Shown here: piece after piece, positions 7,616 to 18,286 of the stretch
How the letters are laid out: every line of letters starts with the position of its first letter
Position numbering within the stretch: position 1 is the stretch's first letter
Origin: Shewanella oncorhynchi
GTDB lineage: Bacteria > Pseudomonadota > Gammaproteobacteria > Enterobacterales > Shewanellaceae
Assembly (NCBI RefSeq): GCF_012584455.1
Contig: NZ_JABAEB010000003.1
Span: forward strand, 1 to 63,543
Direction of reading: 5' to 3'
DNA length: 63,543 bases
Position numbers and translations under genes: made by a program
The notes under the pieces: generated by a model
Told to the model about the DNA's origin: nothing
The model's database searches: none
Seen by the model: the letters and a program-made list of their open reading frames with translations, nothing else

Positions 7616-8965
7616 GTGAACCAAGATAACCTGCAGCGACAACTTACTTACTCACAGCGATTTAGCGAAATTAATCAACTGCTTGAGCAGAGTGCAGCCC
7701 TGTGGCAAGTGCGTGCATTTGAAGTGAACGCTTTACCTTGGGCACAGGATTTTCCGCAGTTGGCCGAAGCTGTGTGGGCGCTGGCTGATGATGAGCTTGA
7801 TGGACTCGATGCCGAACAATCTTTGCTGGTCGAGGCACTGTCACCGGCATTAAGTCACGATCTTAGGGCATTAGGCCAATATTGGGACTTGTCATTGCTC
7901 ACCACTGCCATTGCTGATATTGGGATTACCGATACCACAAAGGTAGATAAAGCGCAGGACCGCGGTTTGTCCTTTGATGATGAGGCGCACTTTAGTGCTC
8001 ACATTAAAGGCCGAAAATGGCAGCAAATTACCGCCTTTGTGCAGCATTTACCGCAGCTTAATTTACCTGTGCTGGAATGGTGTGCGGGTAAAGGGCATTT
8101 GGGCCGCTTGATCGCTAAAGCTCGCGGCGCCGAAGTGGTGAGTTTAGAATGGCAAGCGCCGCTGTGTGAAGCAGGGCAGGCCTTTGCTGATAAGTGGCAG
8201 TTATCGCAGACTTTTATTTGCGCCGATGCCTTTGCTATTGGCGCTGAGCACAGGGCTATAGCCACTGTCGAAACACCAGTTGAACATCCCTCAGCAGCGA
8301 ATCCGTTAACAACTAACCCCTTAACCGCTCAGCAGCAAGCGGTTGCTTTGCATGCCTGCGGAGATTTGCATGTTCGGCTGTTAACGCTAGCAGCCGAGGC
8401 GGGCACGCAGGCATTGGCGATTTCTCCCTGCTGTTATCATTTAATTCAAGCGAGCCATTATCAGCCGTTATCCATTCTTGCTCAGCAGAGCAGCCTAAAG
8501 CTCAGTCGCCATGATTTACAGTTACCGCTGCAGCAGAGTGTGATCGCTAATCCCAAACAGCAGGCGCTACGCCATCAAGAAATTGCGTGGCGCTTAGGCT
8601 TTGATGCACTGCAACGTGAATGTCGACAAATAGACGAATATTTGCCTTTACCCTCGTTAAAACAGAGTCAATTGAGCGGCAGTTTTACGGATTTTTGCCT
8701 GTGGGCGGCCGAGACTAAGGCCGTTAATCTTGCGAAAAACAGGGATTTTGAAGCTTGGCTTGACGTTGGGCGACAAAGACAACAATTAACTCGCCGTATC
8801 GATTTAGTCGCGCATTTATTCCGCAGCGCACTGGAGCAGTGGCTCATCTTAGATCGCGCTTGTTTTTTGCAGGAACAAGGATATGGTGTTTGCGTGGGTG
8901 AATTTTGTGCAAACAGCGTTACACCAAGAAATACGCTGATTTTAGCGCAAAAAATGGCGGTATAA
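7616..8965 (+). CDS. SAM-dependent methyltransferase (Methyltransf_32-like)
   Basis: This 449-residue protein has the Rossmann SAM motif VLEWCAGKGHLGRLIA (about residues 151-166) and later VALHACGDLHVRLL and ISPCCYHLI, as in the Methyltransf_32 group. The target is unknown. The conserved SPCCYH after the acidic motif suggests RNA or another macromolecule, but that is weak. The start is a GTG with no good ribosome-binding site, so the N-terminus is uncertain. It is monocistronic. Confidence 0.75.
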   Translation: MNQDNLQRQLTYSQRFSEINQLLEQSAALWQVRAFEVNALPWAQDFPQLAEAVWALADDELDGLDAEQSLLVEALSPALSHDLRALGQYWDLSLLTTAIADIGITDTTKVDKAQDRGLSFDDEAHFSAHIKGRKWQQITAFVQHLPQLNLPVLEWCAGKGHLGRLIAKARGAEVVSLEWQAPLCEAGQAFADKWQLSQTFICADAFAIGAEHRAIATVETPVEHPSAANPLTTNPLTAQQQAVALHACGDLHVRLLTLAAEAGTQALAISPCCYHLIQASHYQPLSILAQQSSLKLSRHDLQLPLQQSVIANPKQQALRHQEIAWRLGFDALQRECRQIDEYLPLPSLKQSQLSGSFTDFCLWAAETKAVNLAKNRDFEAWLDVGRQRQQLTRRIDLVAHLFRSALEQWLILDRACFLQEQGYGVCVGEFCANSVTPRNTLILAQKMAV

Positions 8966-9173
8966 TTTTGCGCGTCTAAAAATATGCTGTACTGTGATGT
9001 TTTTTATGAATTATTTCTATATTAGCGCATTTAAGTTTAGTGATAGTGAATTCAGGGCCGTCGTGTTTGGAACCTGCGCTGTGAGACAAGTCTTACACTC
9101 AAGATGGTTTTTTATTGAATCATCGGGCTTTTCTTGTTCAAATGTCGCATTAATGACGAATAACAACTGAAAG

Positions 9174-9189
9174 CTGACCTGCTGGTCAG
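9174..9189. promoter_or_regulatory. candidate operator upstream of oleA
   Basis: CTGACCTGCTGGTCAG is a 6+4+6 dyad 30 bp before the oleA start, a size suited to a TetR- or GntR-type dimer. The regulator is unknown. It is the only clear dyad in this 250-bp intergenic region. Confidence 0.35.
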
Positions 9190-9218
9190 TCATTCTAGTG
9201 AGCGAATAAAACAGTTTC

Positions 9219-10268
9219 ATGAAATATTCCCGCGTATTTATTAATAGCCTGGCCTATGAACTGGCGCCTGTTGTGGTTTCCAGTAGTGAGCTAGAGTCTC
9301 GTCTTGCTCCTTTGTATCAAAAGTTCCGTATTCCTATGGGACAGCTTGCCGCATTGACTGGGATTACCGAACGCCGCTGGTGGCCAAAAGGACATCAATT
9401 GTCCGACGGTGCGATTAAAGCTGCCCGTAAAGCCATGGTTGAAACTGGGATTGATGTCGCCGATTTAGGTGCTGTTGTCTATACCGGCGTGTGCCGCGAT
9501 CAACATGAGCCCGCGACCGCGTGTCGTATTGCTGCCGAATTGGGTGTGTCAAAAGACACTGCGATTTACGATATCAGCAATGCTTGTCTTGGGGTGTTAT
9601 CGGGTATTTTAGATATCGCGAACCGTATTGAGTTGGGTCAAATCAAGGCGGGTATGGTGGTGTCCTGTGAGTCGGCGCGGGATATTGTCGATGTCACTAT
9701 CGATAACATGTTGGCCGATCCGACCATGCAGAATTTTGCCCAGTCACTGGCGACCTTAACCGGTGGTTCTGGTGCCGTGGCGGTGATTCTTACCGATGGC
9801 AGCTTGCCGCTGACAAATGTGCGTCAGCATCAATTGCTGGGTGCATCGCACTTATCGGCGCCTGAGCATCATCAGTTGTGTCAATGGGGTCTGCAGGAAG
9901 TGGGGCACAATCTGTACCGCGAGTTTATGCGTACCGATGCCGTTACCTTGCTTAAAGAAGGCGTTGAATTGGCGAAGCACACTTGGGAGCATTTCCTTGA
10001 GCAGCGTAATTGGCTGGTGGAGCAAGTGGACAAAGTGATTTGCCATCAAGTAGGCGCTTCAAATCGTAAGCAAGTACTGAGTGCGCTCAATATTCCCCCC
10101 GAAAAAGAATTTCCAACGTACCAGCTACTGGGCAATATGGGCACAGTGTCGTTACCTGTGACCGCTGCGATGGCGCACGATCAAGGCTTTTTACAAGCGG
10201 GCGATCAAGTGAGCTTTTTAGGCATAGGCAGTGGATTGAATTGCATGATGTTAGGTATTAAGTGGTAG
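9219..10268 (+). CDS. oleA: OleA, acyl-CoA head-to-head condensing thiolase
   Basis: This 349-residue thiolase-superfamily enzyme resembles a KAS III. The nucleophilic Cys123 lies in DISNACLGVLSG, His/Asn residues follow in VICHQVGASNRKQ, and the glycine-rich C-terminus is GIGSGLNCMML. OleA condenses two fatty acyl-CoAs to a 2-alkyl-3-ketoacyl product that leads to very-long-chain olefins. It is the first gene of oleABCD, whose order here matches the known cluster; in Shewanella the end product is a C31 polyunsaturated hydrocarbon. No strong ribosome-binding site is seen. Confidence 0.93.
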   Translation: MKYSRVFINSLAYELAPVVVSSSELESRLAPLYQKFRIPMGQLAALTGITERRWWPKGHQLSDGAIKAARKAMVETGIDVADLGAVVYTGVCRDQHEPATACRIAAELGVSKDTAIYDISNACLGVLSGILDIANRIELGQIKAGMVVSCESARDIVDVTIDNMLADPTMQNFAQSLATLTGGSGAVAVILTDGSLPLTNVRQHQLLGASHLSAPEHHQLCQWGLQEVGHNLYREFMRTDAVTLLKEGVELAKHTWEHFLEQRNWLVEQVDKVICHQVGASNRKQVLSALNIPPEKEFPTYQLLGNMGTVSLPVTAAMAHDQGFLQAGDQVSFLGIGSGLNCMMLGIKW

Positions 10269-10436
10269 GGTGCAGTGCACCTTTTCACGCCTTTGCTTGA
10301 TGGCTGGCATACATTCGAGTCAACCCAGTAAGTCCATGATTCAGTTGATAGCTTAGTCTTTAGTTCTGTCGATAAGCTAAGCCAGCTGTACATAACCCGT
10401 TATTCGCTCTCATAAAGAATCAAGATAGGAAGCGTC

Positions 10437-11348
10437 ATGTTAGACACTCTGTTGCCTTTTAAACGTCATTTTCTGAGCCGTAATGGCAACAAGCTACATT
10501 ATATCAACGAGGGGCAAGGCGAGCCTGTGGTGATGGTTCACGGTAATCCTAGCTGGTCGTTTTACTACCGCAATCTTGTTAGCGCCTTAAAAGACACTCA
10601 CCAATGCATAGTGCCGGATCATATCGGCTGTGGCCTGTCGGATAAGCCAGACGATAGTGGTTATGACTATACCCTTAAGAATCGTATCGACGATCTCGAA
10701 GCCCTGCTCGATAGCCTGAATGTGAAAGAAAATATTACCTTAGTCGTACACGACTGGGGCGGCATGATAGGTATGGGTTATGCGGCGCATTATCCTGAGC
10801 GCATTAAACGCCTAGTGATATTGAACACGGGCGCTTTCCATTTGCCCGAGACTAAACCATTCCCTTGGCCGCTGTGGATCTGTCGTAATACCCTGTTAGG
10901 CACTGTGTTGGTACGCGGTTTCAATGCCTTTTCGTCTATTGCTTCCTATGTGGGTGTTAAGCGTCAGCCGATGTCGAAATACATTCGCGAGGCGTATGTC
11001 GCGCCGTTTAACTCTTGGGCTAATCGCATTTCGACGCTGCGTTTTGTGCAGGATATTCCGCTGCGTGAAGGCGATAGAAATTATCAATTAGTCTCTGATA
11101 TTGCTTCGAGTTTACCGCAGTTTGCCAAAGTGCCGACCCTGATTTGCTGGGGCCTCAAGGACTTTGTATTCGATAAGCACTTTTTAGCGAAATGGCGCCA
11201 ACACATGCCCCATGCGACAGTGCATGAATTTGCCGATTGTGGTCACTACATTTTGGAAGATGCCAGCGATGAAGTGATTGCCCATATCAAAGGCTTTATG
11301 GCTGACGACCACGTAGAAGCGGCGCAGTCCGAACAGGCCGCAGGTTAA
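10437..11348 (+). CDS. oleB: OleB, beta-lactone decarboxylase (alpha/beta hydrolase)
   Basis: This 303-residue alpha/beta hydrolase is related to haloalkane dehalogenases. The oxyanion-hole HGNPSW lies at about residues 35-40, the nucleophile Asp106 in [10 protein letters not shown], and a late His in [11 protein letters not shown]. OleB removes CO2 from the beta-lactone made by OleC, giving the cis-olefin. The start is supported by AGGA upstream. Its stop overlaps the oleC start in TAATG, indicating translational coupling. The 168-bp gap to oleA is unusually wide for this operon. Confidence 0.92.
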   Translation: MLDTLLPFKRHFLSRNGNKLHYINEGQGEPVVMVHGNPSWSFYYRNLVSALKDTHQCIVPDHIGCGLSDKPDDSGYDYTLKNRIDDLEALLDSLNVKENITLVVHDWGGMIGMGYAAHYPERIKRLVILNTGAFHLPETKPFPWPLWICRNTLLGTVLVRGFNAFSSIASYVGVKRQPMSKYIREAYVAPFNSWANRISTLRFVQDIPLREGDRNYQLVSDIASSLPQFAKVPTLICWGLKDFVFDKHFLAKWRQHMPHATVHEFADCGHYILEDASDEVIAHIKGFMADDHVEAAQSEQAAG

Positions 11349-13192
11349 TGTCGACCTTGCTTGAGACTGAAGTTGCTCCTTTAGTGACGCCGTTGGAAAA
11401 GTCACTTTTAAGTGGCACTTCTGCGTCAGCAACAATCAATGATGCCAATATTTGTCGTCATCTCAAGCAAGCCGCCCATGCCATTCCCCATCATCTTGCG
11501 GTAGCAGTACAAAGCGCTCAGGGCGCTTCTGTGGCGAATTTGCGTTACAGCGAGTTGGACTTTCTTAATCTAGACAGACAAAGCGATGCGATAGCCTTTG
11601 CGCTTAACGCCCATGGCATTGAGCGCGGCATGAAGGCTGTGCTTATGGTCACGCCGAGTTTGGATTTTTTTGCACTTACTTTTGCGCTGTTTAAAGCGGG
11701 GGTTATTCCTATCCTAGTTGATCCCGGCATGGGGATCCGCAATCTTAAACAGTGTTTTGCTGAAGCCGCGCCCGATGCCTTTATTGGTATTCCCAAGGCT
11801 CATATTGCTAGACGTCTATTTGGTTGGGGTAAGGGCAGTATTAAGTCATTACTCAATGTTGATGACGGCAAAACAGGCTTAGCGGCAAAGTTAATCCGTA
11901 TCGGTACTGGTGCGATAAGTTTATCGACTCTGCTGCAAAGCACCTCAGTACAATCTTCTGCTCCAAAGTCTGAATATCCCATGGTGATGCTTAAATCTGA
12001 TGAGATAGCGGCGATTTTATTTACCAGTGGCAGCACTGGCACGCCTAAGGGTGTGGTGTATAGCCATGGTATGTTTGAGGCACAAATTCAAGCGCTAAAA
12101 AACGATTATGGCATTTGCCATGGCGAGCGCGATTTAGCCACTTTTCCGCTGTTTTCACTCTTTGGTCCCGCACTTGGCATGGCGTCTATCGTTCCAGAAA
12201 TGGATGCCAGCAAACCTATTACTGCTAATCCTGAATTTCTATTTGCCGCGATTGAGAAATATCAATGCAGTAATATTTTTGTTAATCCCGCTTTGCTCGA
12301 ACGTTTAGGCCGCGCGGGGGAACAAAAACAGCATAAACTGCCCAGCGTACAGCGGGTGATTTCCGCGGGTGCGCCAGCCACCATTGCCTCCATCGCCCGT
12401 TTTAGTAAGATGCTGAGCCAAGGTGTGCCGATTTTAAATTCCTACGGCGCAACCGAATCTTTGCCTATTAGTATGATTGCCAGCGATGCGTTATTTGCCA
12501 CGACTGACATCACAGATAACGGCGGTGGTATCTGTGTCGGTCGCGCTATCGATGGCGTGACGATTCGCATTATTGCTATCAGCGAAGAGGTTATTCCCGA
12601 GTGGGATGATGCCTTAGTGCTGAATAACGGTGAAATCGGCGAGATAGTCGTGCAGGGGCCTATGGTGAGTCAGTCCTATTATCTAAACAATAGTCAGCAC
12701 GCTAGCCAAAACGAAAGCCAAGGCAAACGCGCGACTGCGGCGGCCAAGATTTGGGATTCGGCAACCAATACCGTTAGACACCGCATGGGCGATTTGGGGT
12801 ATCTTGATGATCAAGGTCTTCTGTGGATGTGTGGTCGTAAGGCCCACAGAGTCGACGCCACTCTTAACGGATTGTTTGTTAAACGTTATTATTCCATTCC
12901 CTGCGAGCGCATTTTTAATACGCATCCCAATGTGAAGCGCTCCGCTTTAGTGGGAGTGAAAGTGGCGAACGAGATAGAGCCGTTAATTTGTATCGAACTC
13001 GACCAGTCATTGGTGTGCAATAAGAGTCAGCAGTTGTACCAAGATTTGATCGCCATCGCCGAGCAATTTACGCAGACTCAGGGCATAAGGCGGTTTCTTA
13101 TCCATCCTGATTTCCCTGTGGATGTGCGGCATAATGCCAAGATTTTTAGAGAAAAATTAGCCGTTTGGGCGCAATCGCAAACGAAAGGTTGA
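11348..13192 (+). CDS. oleC: OleC, AMP-binding beta-lactone synthetase
   Basis: This 614-residue member of the acyl-adenylate superfamily has the ATP-binding loop [18 protein letters not shown] at about residue 225, [10 protein letters not shown], and [17 protein letters not shown] in the hinge region. OleC converts the 2-alkyl-3-hydroxy acid from OleD to a beta-lactone. It overlaps oleB by one base. A Gln/Asn/Ser-rich stretch (about residues 443-460) before the hinge looks like a loop insertion. Confidence 0.92.
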   Translation: MSTLLETEVAPLVTPLEKSLLSGTSASATINDANICRHLKQAAHAIPHHLAVAVQSAQGASVANLRYSELDFLNLDRQSDAIAFALNAHGIERGMKAVLMVTPSLDFFALTFALFKAGVIPILVDPGMGIRNLKQCFAEAAPDAFIGIPKAHIARRLFGWGKGSIKSLLNVDDGKTGLAAKLIRIGTGAISLSTLLQSTSVQSSAPKSEYPMVMLKSDEIAAILFTSGSTGTPKGVVYSHGMFEAQIQALKNDYGICHGERDLATFPLFSLFGPALGMASIVPEMDASKPITANPEFLFAAIEKYQCSNIFVNPALLERLGRAGEQKQHKLPSVQRVISAGAPATIASIARFSKMLSQGVPILNSYGATESLPISMIASDALFATTDITDNGGGICVGRAIDGVTIRIIAISEEVIPEWDDALVLNNGEIGEIVVQGPMVSQSYYLNNSQHASQNESQGKRATAAAKIWDSATNTVRHRMGDLGYLDDQGLLWMCGRKAHRVDATLNGLFVKRYYSIPCERIFNTHPNVKRSALVGVKVANEIEPLICIELDQSLVCNKSQQLYQDLIAIAEQFTQTQGIRRFLIHPDFPVDVRHNAKIFREKLAVWAQSQTKG

Positions 13193-13342
13193 TTTGAAAC
13201 TCCACGGCTTTTTCCTGCATTTTTTACGTTATATTCTGTGTTCATTTGAACAAACTCGCTTATTTTTAAGCCCTTGTGCTTATTTTAAACTTATTACACC
13301 GACTTTAAGTTCATGTAAATGTGCTGAAATGGATACCCCTTA

Positions 13343-14488
13343 ATGACGAAAGACCCAATCAAGAGCACGACGCTTGCCCAATTTGATGCGGCTGAACAAA
13401 CTGCACTCGCGCAGCTCGCCCTTAAGGTGCAACACGCCTTTGTCACGGGAGCGGGGGGATTTTTAGGTAAAGCGATTTGCCTGAGATTGTTAGCTGCGGG
13501 CATTAAAGTCACAGGTTTTGCGCGTGGGCATTATCCGGAACTTGAAGCACTGGGCGTAGTCATGCTGCAAGGGGATTTAGTCAATAAAGATCTGCTGCAA
13601 CAGGCGATGCAAAGCTGCGATATCGTATTTCATGTGGCGTCTAAAGCGGGTGTTTGGGGTGACAGAGACAGCTATTTTTGTCCGAATGTGAAGGGCGCTG
13701 CCAATGTGATTGCCGCTTGTAAGGCATTAAAAATAGATAAGTTAGTTTACACCAGTACCCCGAGTGTGACCTTTGCAGGGCAGGATGAATCAGGTATTGA
13801 TGAGTCTACTCCCTATGCCACAAGATTCCTGAATCATTATGCCCACTCTAAAGCCATCGCTGAAAAGATGATGCTCGACGCCAATCAAGTGGGTGACATG
13901 CCACTTGAAAATCCTGATGTGACTCAAGTATCTAGCCAAGTGACGACTCAAGCCACTGCACCCTATGCGTTAAAAACCGTCGCACTCAGGCCGCATCTGA
14001 TATGGGGGCCTGGCGATCCCCATCTAGTGCCTCGGGTCTTGTCGCGCGGGCGTTTAGGTAAGCTTAAACTGGTTGGCCGCGAAGATAAGCTAGTCGATAC
14101 CATCTACATAGATAACGCTGCCTATGCCCATGTGCTGGCGGCACTGGAACTTTGCCAAGCAAAGCCTAAGTGTCAAGGGAAAGCTTATTTTCTGAGTAAT
14201 GATGAACCCATCACTATGGCCGAGATGATCAATCTGATTTTGGCCTGCGATGCTTTGCCGCCAGTGACTAAGCGTGTGCCTCAATCTGTGGCCTATGTAG
14301 CAGGCGCAGTATTAGAAAGTGTACATTACCTCCTAAAGAAGCAAGAAGAGCCCATGATGACGCGTTTTGTCGCACGGCAGTTATCCTGCAGCCATTATTT
14401 TGATATCAGCGCAGCTAAACGAGATTTAGGTTATCGTGCGCTCGTCTCTATTAATCAAGGGATGGCAAGGCTTAAAGTGTCGCTTTAG
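13343..14488 (+). CDS. oleD: OleD, NADPH-dependent 2-alkyl-3-ketoalkanoate reductase
   Basis: This 381-residue extended short-chain dehydrogenase has the nucleotide-binding VTGAGGFLG at residues 34-42, VYTSTPSVTFAG, and the catalytic YAHSK. It resembles the 3-beta-HSD family. OleD reduces the OleA product before OleC closes the lactone. It follows oleC by 150 bp, so it may have its own start of transcription as well as read-through. An insert of about 20 residues (VGDMPLENPDVTQVSSQVTT) lies after the catalytic motif. Confidence 0.92.
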   Translation: MTKDPIKSTTLAQFDAAEQTALAQLALKVQHAFVTGAGGFLGKAICLRLLAAGIKVTGFARGHYPELEALGVVMLQGDLVNKDLLQQAMQSCDIVFHVASKAGVWGDRDSYFCPNVKGAANVIAACKALKIDKLVYTSTPSVTFAGQDESGIDESTPYATRFLNHYAHSKAIAEKMMLDANQVGDMPLENPDVTQVSSQVTTQATAPYALKTVALRPHLIWGPGDPHLVPRVLSRGRLGKLKLVGREDKLVDTIYIDNAAYAHVLAALELCQAKPKCQGKAYFLSNDEPITMAEMINLILACDALPPVTKRVPQSVAYVAGAVLESVHYLLKKQEEPMMTRFVARQLSCSHYFDISAAKRDLGYRALVSINQGMARLKVSL

Positions 14489-14523
14489 TTTTAGATATAC
14501 TGCCATCATGGTATTGGTGATTT

Positions 14524-14763
14524 ATGAGTTGCGGTGATTGTAAAACGTCGATTTTCAGGCAAAAGATTGGTCGCTGCAAACGCTGTATGTGGCAGCTTAC
14601 GGCTTTATCGGCCATTTGCTGGCCGCTGTGGTGGTGGCTTTATCGTGATGCGCCTAGGGATGTAAACTCGATTGCATTACTGTTTTTCTGCGCGGCTTTT
14701 ACGGGGTTACTTGCTTTGCACCTTATCGTTTTGGCTTACCGTCGCCTCAGAGGGCGAAAGTAA
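14524..14763 (+). CDS. DUF3624 family small membrane protein
   Basis: This 79-residue protein begins MSCGDCKTSIFRQKIGRCKRCMWQL, with two CxxC pairs that could bind a metal, followed by two hydrophobic helices (about 26-40 and 48-70) and a basic tail RRLRGRK. This is the DUF3624 pattern known from Vibrio and Shewanella. The function is unknown. It follows oleD by 35 bp in the same direction and is convergent with the peptide transporter. Confidence 0.75.
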   Translation: MSCGDCKTSIFRQKIGRCKRCMWQLTALSAICWPLWWWLYRDAPRDVNSIALLFFCAAFTGLLALHLIVLAYRRLRGRK

Positions 14764-14788
14764 GCCAGCTGACTTTCTGTTTGTATGC

Positions 14789-16414
14789 TTAAACTGAGTT
14801 AGTAGCCGTTTTCTCGTGCATCATTTTTTTCATTAATGGCGCAAGGGCAAAGAAGACTAATGCCATCACCACGCCAATTTGCGCCGAGAAGATAAACAGT
14901 TGCTCGTATAGCGCCATCGCACTCGGTACGTCACTTATCACGCCGCCTTGGGTATCAATTGCTGCCAGTTTATTTAATTCGGCGGCTAAGATTTCAGAGT
15001 ATGAAGTGCCGAGGAACCAAGCACCCATCATCAGGCTGACTACACGTTTTACCGAAAGCTGAGTCACGGCAGATAAACCTATGGGCGACAGCAATAACTC
15101 CCCGATTTCTAATACAAAATAAGCCGCGACTAAGAACCAAATACTCACTAAGCCACTGCTTAGCGGCATCTGGATCCCGAGCACAAGCACCATAAAGGAT
15201 AAACCCGCGAACAAAATACCGAGTGCGGTTTTAACTGGTTTGCTTAGGTCACAATTTTTACGGGCGAGGGCTGGCCACAGCCAAGCGAAGATAGGCGACA
15301 AACTGATCACAAAGAAGGCACCGAGGAAGGTTAGCTGTCCCGCACTCCATTCGAGGCCGAGCATGTTACGGTCCATCACACGGTCCGAAAATGCTACCCA
15401 AGAGCCATAGGTCTGCTCATATAAGCCAAAGAAGACCAAACCCGCAACGATGAAAAGCAGCAAAGCCGACATCTGTTGACGTTCAATCGGATTACAATGT
15501 TTCACCATGAACCAGCCAATACCAAGGGCAAGCACTAGTGATACTGAGTGCAAGAACCAAATCACTGGGCTCACTGCGGGTAATAAACTGCTAATCGAAA
15601 GTACGAGGGAGTGGGTTTGAATCAACCCCCAGACTATGATTACGCTGCCAATTGCGCTTAAGTAAATCCATTGTTCTGTCGTTATGCCGGCGGTTTTCTT
15701 TAAAATCCGCGCAGGATCTCTGGGTTCGGCGAAGCCTTGCAGATGTTTTTTGCCACGAATAAACACCAACAAACCTGCTAACATCCCTAAACCTGCCAAA
15801 CCAAAACCGTACTTCCAGCCATAGGTTTCACCTAAATAAGCGCAAATTAGCGGGGCTAAGGTGGCGCCTAAGTTGATGCCCGCGTAGAAAATGGTAAAAC
15901 CAGAATCTCGCTTAGCGGATGATTTAGGATAAAGCTGACCGACTATGGTGGAAATATTGGGTTTTAAAAAGCCCACACCGACAATGATTAAGGCGAGGGA
16001 TAAATAGAATACTTGCAGCGCTTGTTCATCCCGTTGAACTTCACCCGCAACGATAACCGCTTGATGGCCTTCAAAGGCCATACCTAAGTGGCCGAGCACC
16101 AATAAAACACCGCCAAAGATCACCGCTTTGCGCATGCCGATATAGCGGTCGGCCAATAAGCCACCCACTACGGGCATGGCATACACTAAGGCACCGTAAG
16201 CACCAATCACGTTGTAACCAAATTCATCAGTAAATAGATGATATTTAATCAGGTAAAGAAACAGTAATGCTTTCATACCGTAGAAAGAGAAGCGTTCCCA
16301 CATTTCGGTAAAAAAGCAGACAAATAAGCCCTTAGGATGCCCAAATAGCATTTCAGCTGGGGGCGAGCCTTGTGGGCCCTGCATTGCGTGCGGCGGGTTT
16401 TGTTCTATTGACAC
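14789..16414 (-). CDS. POT/PTR-family proton-dependent oligopeptide transporter
   Basis: This 541-residue inner-membrane protein has about 14 helices. The ExxER motif for proton coupling is present in FTEMWERFSFYGMKALL (about residues 36-50), and FYAGINLGA is the second family signature. It is a di/tripeptide-H+ symporter of the Dtp type. The first 25 residues, Pro/Gly-rich, are a soluble leader. It is monocistronic and divergent from the TerC region. Confidence 0.92.
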   Translation of the reverse strand: MSIEQNPPHAMQGPQGSPPAEMLFGHPKGLFVCFFTEMWERFSFYGMKALLFLYLIKYHLFTDEFGYNVIGAYGALVYAMPVVGGLLADRYIGMRKAVIFGGVLLVLGHLGMAFEGHQAVIVAGEVQRDEQALQVFYLSLALIIVGVGFLKPNISTIVGQLYPKSSAKRDSGFTIFYAGINLGATLAPLICAYLGETYGWKYGFGLAGLGMLAGLLVFIRGKKHLQGFAEPRDPARILKKTAGITTEQWIYLSAIGSVIIVWGLIQTHSLVLSISSLLPAVSPVIWFLHSVSLVLALGIGWFMVKHCNPIERQQMSALLLFIVAGLVFFGLYEQTYGSWVAFSDRVMDRNMLGLEWSAGQLTFLGAFFVISLSPIFAWLWPALARKNCDLSKPVKTALGILFAGLSFMVLVLGIQMPLSSGLVSIWFLVAAYFVLEIGELLLSPIGLSAVTQLSVKRVVSLMMGAWFLGTSYSEILAAELNKLAAIDTQGGVISDVPSAMALYEQLFIFSAQIGVVMALVFFALAPLMKKMMHEKTATNSV

Positions 16415-17104
16415 TTAAGACTCCCAATGCTGGCACTTTATGCGCCGAGCAGCTAATGATTCATTTTATCGTAATGAATTTTATTAATTATTTTTCATTA
16501 TTTGTGATTATCGCGGCGCTTTTGATCGCTAAAAGACGGCGCTGTTGCAGCAGTTAATCACACTCGGATGATATGGAACAGCCAAGGGTCTTGAAAGTGA
16601 TGAATATTTTGTATAACTAACATTTTTAGCCGTTCTTTAAGGCTCGCTATAGCAATACTAAGCGGTTAAATTAATTCATTTTCAGTTAAGAAATGAGTGC
16701 TAAATAGTGGCCATAATTCAACTGTGGCAGTTTTATCTTAGCGGCTTTAGCCTTGATTTAGCTGTAGTTCGTCGTTTAATGGATAGTGTAAGTTTTATGA
16801 TTGATAGCAATTTTTCATTATTGGTAGAGCATCTACGCGCTTGTTCGAGGCTGCTATCTAAAGGAATGTCACGAATGGGTGGGTTAGATGATTTTCTCAG
16901 GGAAGCGCTGTGATTGAGAAGTACACTTATTCGAGGAATAAGTATAAATAAGCACCATAATTATATTGATTGTAAAAGAATTTTAATCTTGATAGTTGCA
17001 TTTTTCATATAAGATTTCACAGTTTATATTTCTACAATGAGTTAATGTCTATCTGCTCAACTTTACTGATTTAGATCAGTCGTTATGCGTTACTAAGGAG
17101 ACTT
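16415..17104. other. 690-bp gap between POT and TerC genes
   Basis: AT-rich, with only short frames lacking ribosome-binding sites. It contains a small hairpin (ACTTATTC / GAATAAGT at 16925-16943) and the FNR/EtrA-like dyad at 17066-17079. I looked for the yybP-ykoY (Mn) riboswitch found before some alx/terC genes and did not recognise one. Confidence 0.45.
17066..17079. promoter_or_regulatory. FNR/EtrA-like site before the TerC gene
   Basis: CTGATTTAGATCAG is a perfect dyad that fits the Shewanella EtrA/FNR pattern TTGATNTAGATCAA except at the two outer bases. It lies 25 bp before the start codon, so binding would more likely repress than activate. Confidence 0.35.
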
Positions 17105-18091
17105 ATGGAGTTTTTTACCACCCTATTTGTGGGTTACCCGCTTTGGGTTTGGTTAATGTTTTTCGGTTTTGTGCTGGCGTTATTAGCCTTTGACCTTGGC
17201 GTATTGCACAAGGATCAGCATGAAATTACCGTGGCTGAAAGTTTAAAGCTTTCAGCCTTTTATATCTGTATGGGCTTATTGTTTGGGGCCTGGCTCTGGT
17301 GGTACAAGGGTTCAACCGCCGGTATGGAATACCTAACGGGCTATCTGATTGAAAAATCACTGTCTATGGATAACGTATTTGTTATCGCGTTAATCTTCAG
17401 TAGCTTAGGTATCCCACGTTTATACCAACATAGAGTGCTCTTCTGGGGCATTATGGGCGTAATAGTGTTGCGTGCCATTATGATCGGTCTTGGTGCTGTG
17501 CTTGTTGCCCAGTATCAAGGTGTACTTGTGTTATTTGGACTCTTCTTGATTTTCACTGGCGTGAAAATGCTCTTCTCAAACGATGAGCACGGTGATATCC
17601 AAGACAATAAGTTTTATAAATGGTTACGCACTAAGATGCGTTTTACGCCAACGCTGCATAAAGAAAAATTCTGGGTACGTGGCGAAGATCATCAGTTAAC
17701 AAAAGGATGGTGGGCGACGCCGTTATTCTTGGCGTTGATCTTAGTGGAAACCGCGGATTTAGTGTTTGCAGTCGACAGTATTCCAGCTATTTTTGCGATT
17801 ACCCAAGATCCTTTCATCGTCTATACCTCGAATATCTTCGCGATTCTGGGGCTACGTGCTTTGTATTTTGCGTTGGCTGCTATGGTGCATCGTTTTGAAT
17901 ACCTTAAATATGCGCTGTCAGTGGTATTAGTATTTATTGGGGTGAAAGTGGGTTTAGTGTATTTCAATCACGAGGGAATAGTGGACTTTACTATCCCAAC
18001 AGCAGTGTCCCTTGGTGTGACTTTTGGTCTGTTAGTCTTAGGTGTCCTGTATTCGCTGTGGAAGACGCATGGGCAAGAAGTTGAGAAATAG
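17105..18091 (+). CDS. TerC/Alx family membrane protein
   Basis: This 328-residue integral membrane protein has about nine helices. Conserved acidic residues lie in membrane segments: FDLGVLHKDQHE near residue 27, EKSLSMDNVFV near residue 79 and ETADLVFAVDSIPAIF near residue 216. This is the TerC signature. Family members export Mn2+ or other metals, and Alx responds to alkaline pH. The start has AAGGAG at ideal spacing. It is monocistronic and ends at the terminator at 18125. Confidence 0.9.
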   Translation: MEFFTTLFVGYPLWVWLMFFGFVLALLAFDLGVLHKDQHEITVAESLKLSAFYICMGLLFGAWLWWYKGSTAGMEYLTGYLIEKSLSMDNVFVIALIFSSLGIPRLYQHRVLFWGIMGVIVLRAIMIGLGAVLVAQYQGVLVLFGLFLIFTGVKMLFSNDEHGDIQDNKFYKWLRTKMRFTPTLHKEKFWVRGEDHQLTKGWWATPLFLALILVETADLVFAVDSIPAIFAITQDPFIVYTSNIFAILGLRALYFALAAMVHRFEYLKYALSVVLVFIGVKVGLVYFNHEGIVDFTIPTAVSLGVTFGLLVLGVLYSLWKTHGQEVEK

Positions 18092-18124
18092 CTTGGACGG
18101 CTAGTCCAATAAGCAATATGTTTC

Positions 18125-18155
18125 GGCCGTTTAGTCATGCTAAACGGCCTTTTTT
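18125..18155 (+). terminator. rho-independent terminator after the TerC gene
   Basis: GGCCGTTTAG (18125-18134) pairs with CTAAACGGCC (18140-18149) and is followed by six Ts. Confidence 0.9.
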
Positions 18156-18286
18156 ATATCCTTAATATGTGAATCGTTAAGCTTTACAGAAGATGTTAAA
18201 AATTAGTCTATGCTTAATTTGAGCCGTTGTTAGTTTTAGGCTCACAAAGGGAGTTTTTAGGACTAATACTCTTCAAGGACGATATT

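Noticed and set aside
16707..16913. Plus-strand frame of 68 codons between the POT and TerC genes
   Set aside because: GTG start without ribosome-binding site, no family resemblance, inside an AT-rich gap.
16915..17104. Possible yybP-ykoY manganese riboswitch before the TerC gene
   Set aside because: The conserved core of that riboswitch could not be found in the leader.
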